From Caballeronia glebae (lineage in GTDB: Bacteria > Pseudomonadota > Gammaproteobacteria > Burkholderiales > Burkholderiaceae), in assembly GCF_001545035.1 (NCBI RefSeq), contig NZ_FCOJ02000002.1, positions 1 to 64,000 of the forward strand: a stretch of DNA of 64,000 nucleotides, written 5' to 3'. How positions within the stretch are numbered: the first letter of the stretch is position 1; every line of letters starts with the position of its first letter. The notes under the pieces are model-generated. The model had not been told where the DNA came from. It did no database searches and saw only the letters and a list, made by a program, of their open reading frames with translations. A program made the position numbers and the translations under genes. Shown one piece after another: positions 63,865 to 64,000 of the stretch.

Positions 63865-64000
63865 GCTCAGGCTCCAGCTGCTCAGCGCGTCATTACAGAG
63901 GCTACATTGTAGCGGTTTAGGAACTTCCCATAGGTCGCTGCTTACGAGCATCTACCGGTTGACGAAGCGAAAATCGGCGCGGCGGTCTTGGCATCTGCGA

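Noticed and set aside
63865-64000. Possible gene start at the right edge
   Set aside because: Only the presumed OsmC-family promoter region is visible; no frame can be supported before the window ends.

Overview
The window looks like a core segment of the main chromosome of a beta-proteobacterium in Burkholderiaceae, most likely the Caballeronia/Paraburkholderia group. The basis is high GC with strong G/C third-position bias, long antisense shadow frames, a trimeric-type beta-proteobacterial porin, the block ilvA - DUF3683 oxidoreductase - HIT - DUF971 - ubiE - Tim44-like - ubiJ - ubiB - FmdB - DUF502 - aspS - nudB - clsB, and an intergenic repeat with the ACTTTCTTTGC stem familiar from these genomes. 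The species assignment is inference from recognised families. I see no prophage, insertion-sequence transposase, CRISPR array, tRNA or 16S/23S/5S rRNA gene.

Left part (1-13 kb, more accessory). Three consecutive RcsB-like response regulators precede a BvgS-type hybrid histidine kinase whose periplasmic sensor is reduced to about 120 residues. Then come a LysR regulator divergent from a porin, a secreted CHRD protein, an HSL-type esterase, an EcsC-family protein, and a DHA2 drug exporter with its MarR regulator, preceded by a perfect 12-bp palindrome.

13-20.6 kb. A D-amino-acid module comprises a DSD1-like PLP deaminase divergent from an RpiR/SIS regulator, N-acyl-D-amino-acid deacylase and RidA. 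It is followed on the minus strand by ilvA, a 5'-nucleotidase and queF.

21-36 kb. Housekeeping: a 1364-residue FAD/Fe-S/CCG fusion oxidoreductase, HIT and DUF971 proteins, the ubiquinone block ubiE-(Tim44-like)-ubiJ-ubiB, a TPMT-like methyltransferase, FmdB zinc ribbon, DUF502, aspS, nudB (folate) and clsB (cardiolipin).

36-44 kb. A fatty-acid beta-oxidation set: TetR regulator, acyl-CoA dehydrogenase, FadN-like bifunctional 3-hydroxyacyl-CoA dehydrogenase/hydratase, thiolase and enoyl-CoA hydratase. A 307-bp element with 28-bp imperfect terminal inverted repeats lies between the dehydrogenase and the bifunctional gene.

44-64 kb. fdhD divergent from a nitrate-reductase-associated-protein homologue; a membrane PAS-GGDEF-EAL protein; a hotdog thioesterase; an Atm1-type ABC exporter; a 66-residue membrane protein; a NarK-like transporter divergent from a LysR gene, followed by gdhA; an orphan lipoprotein; the glutamate/aspartate transporter gltIJKL with a terminator-like hairpin after gltI; a class II amidotransferase; pyrC; DUF3025; RNase P RNA (rnpB); and an OsmC-family protein.

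No clear undescribed multi-gene system is present. The best leads are the triple-regulator/degenerate-kinase locus, the repeat element, and several exact palindromes placed as operators should be.
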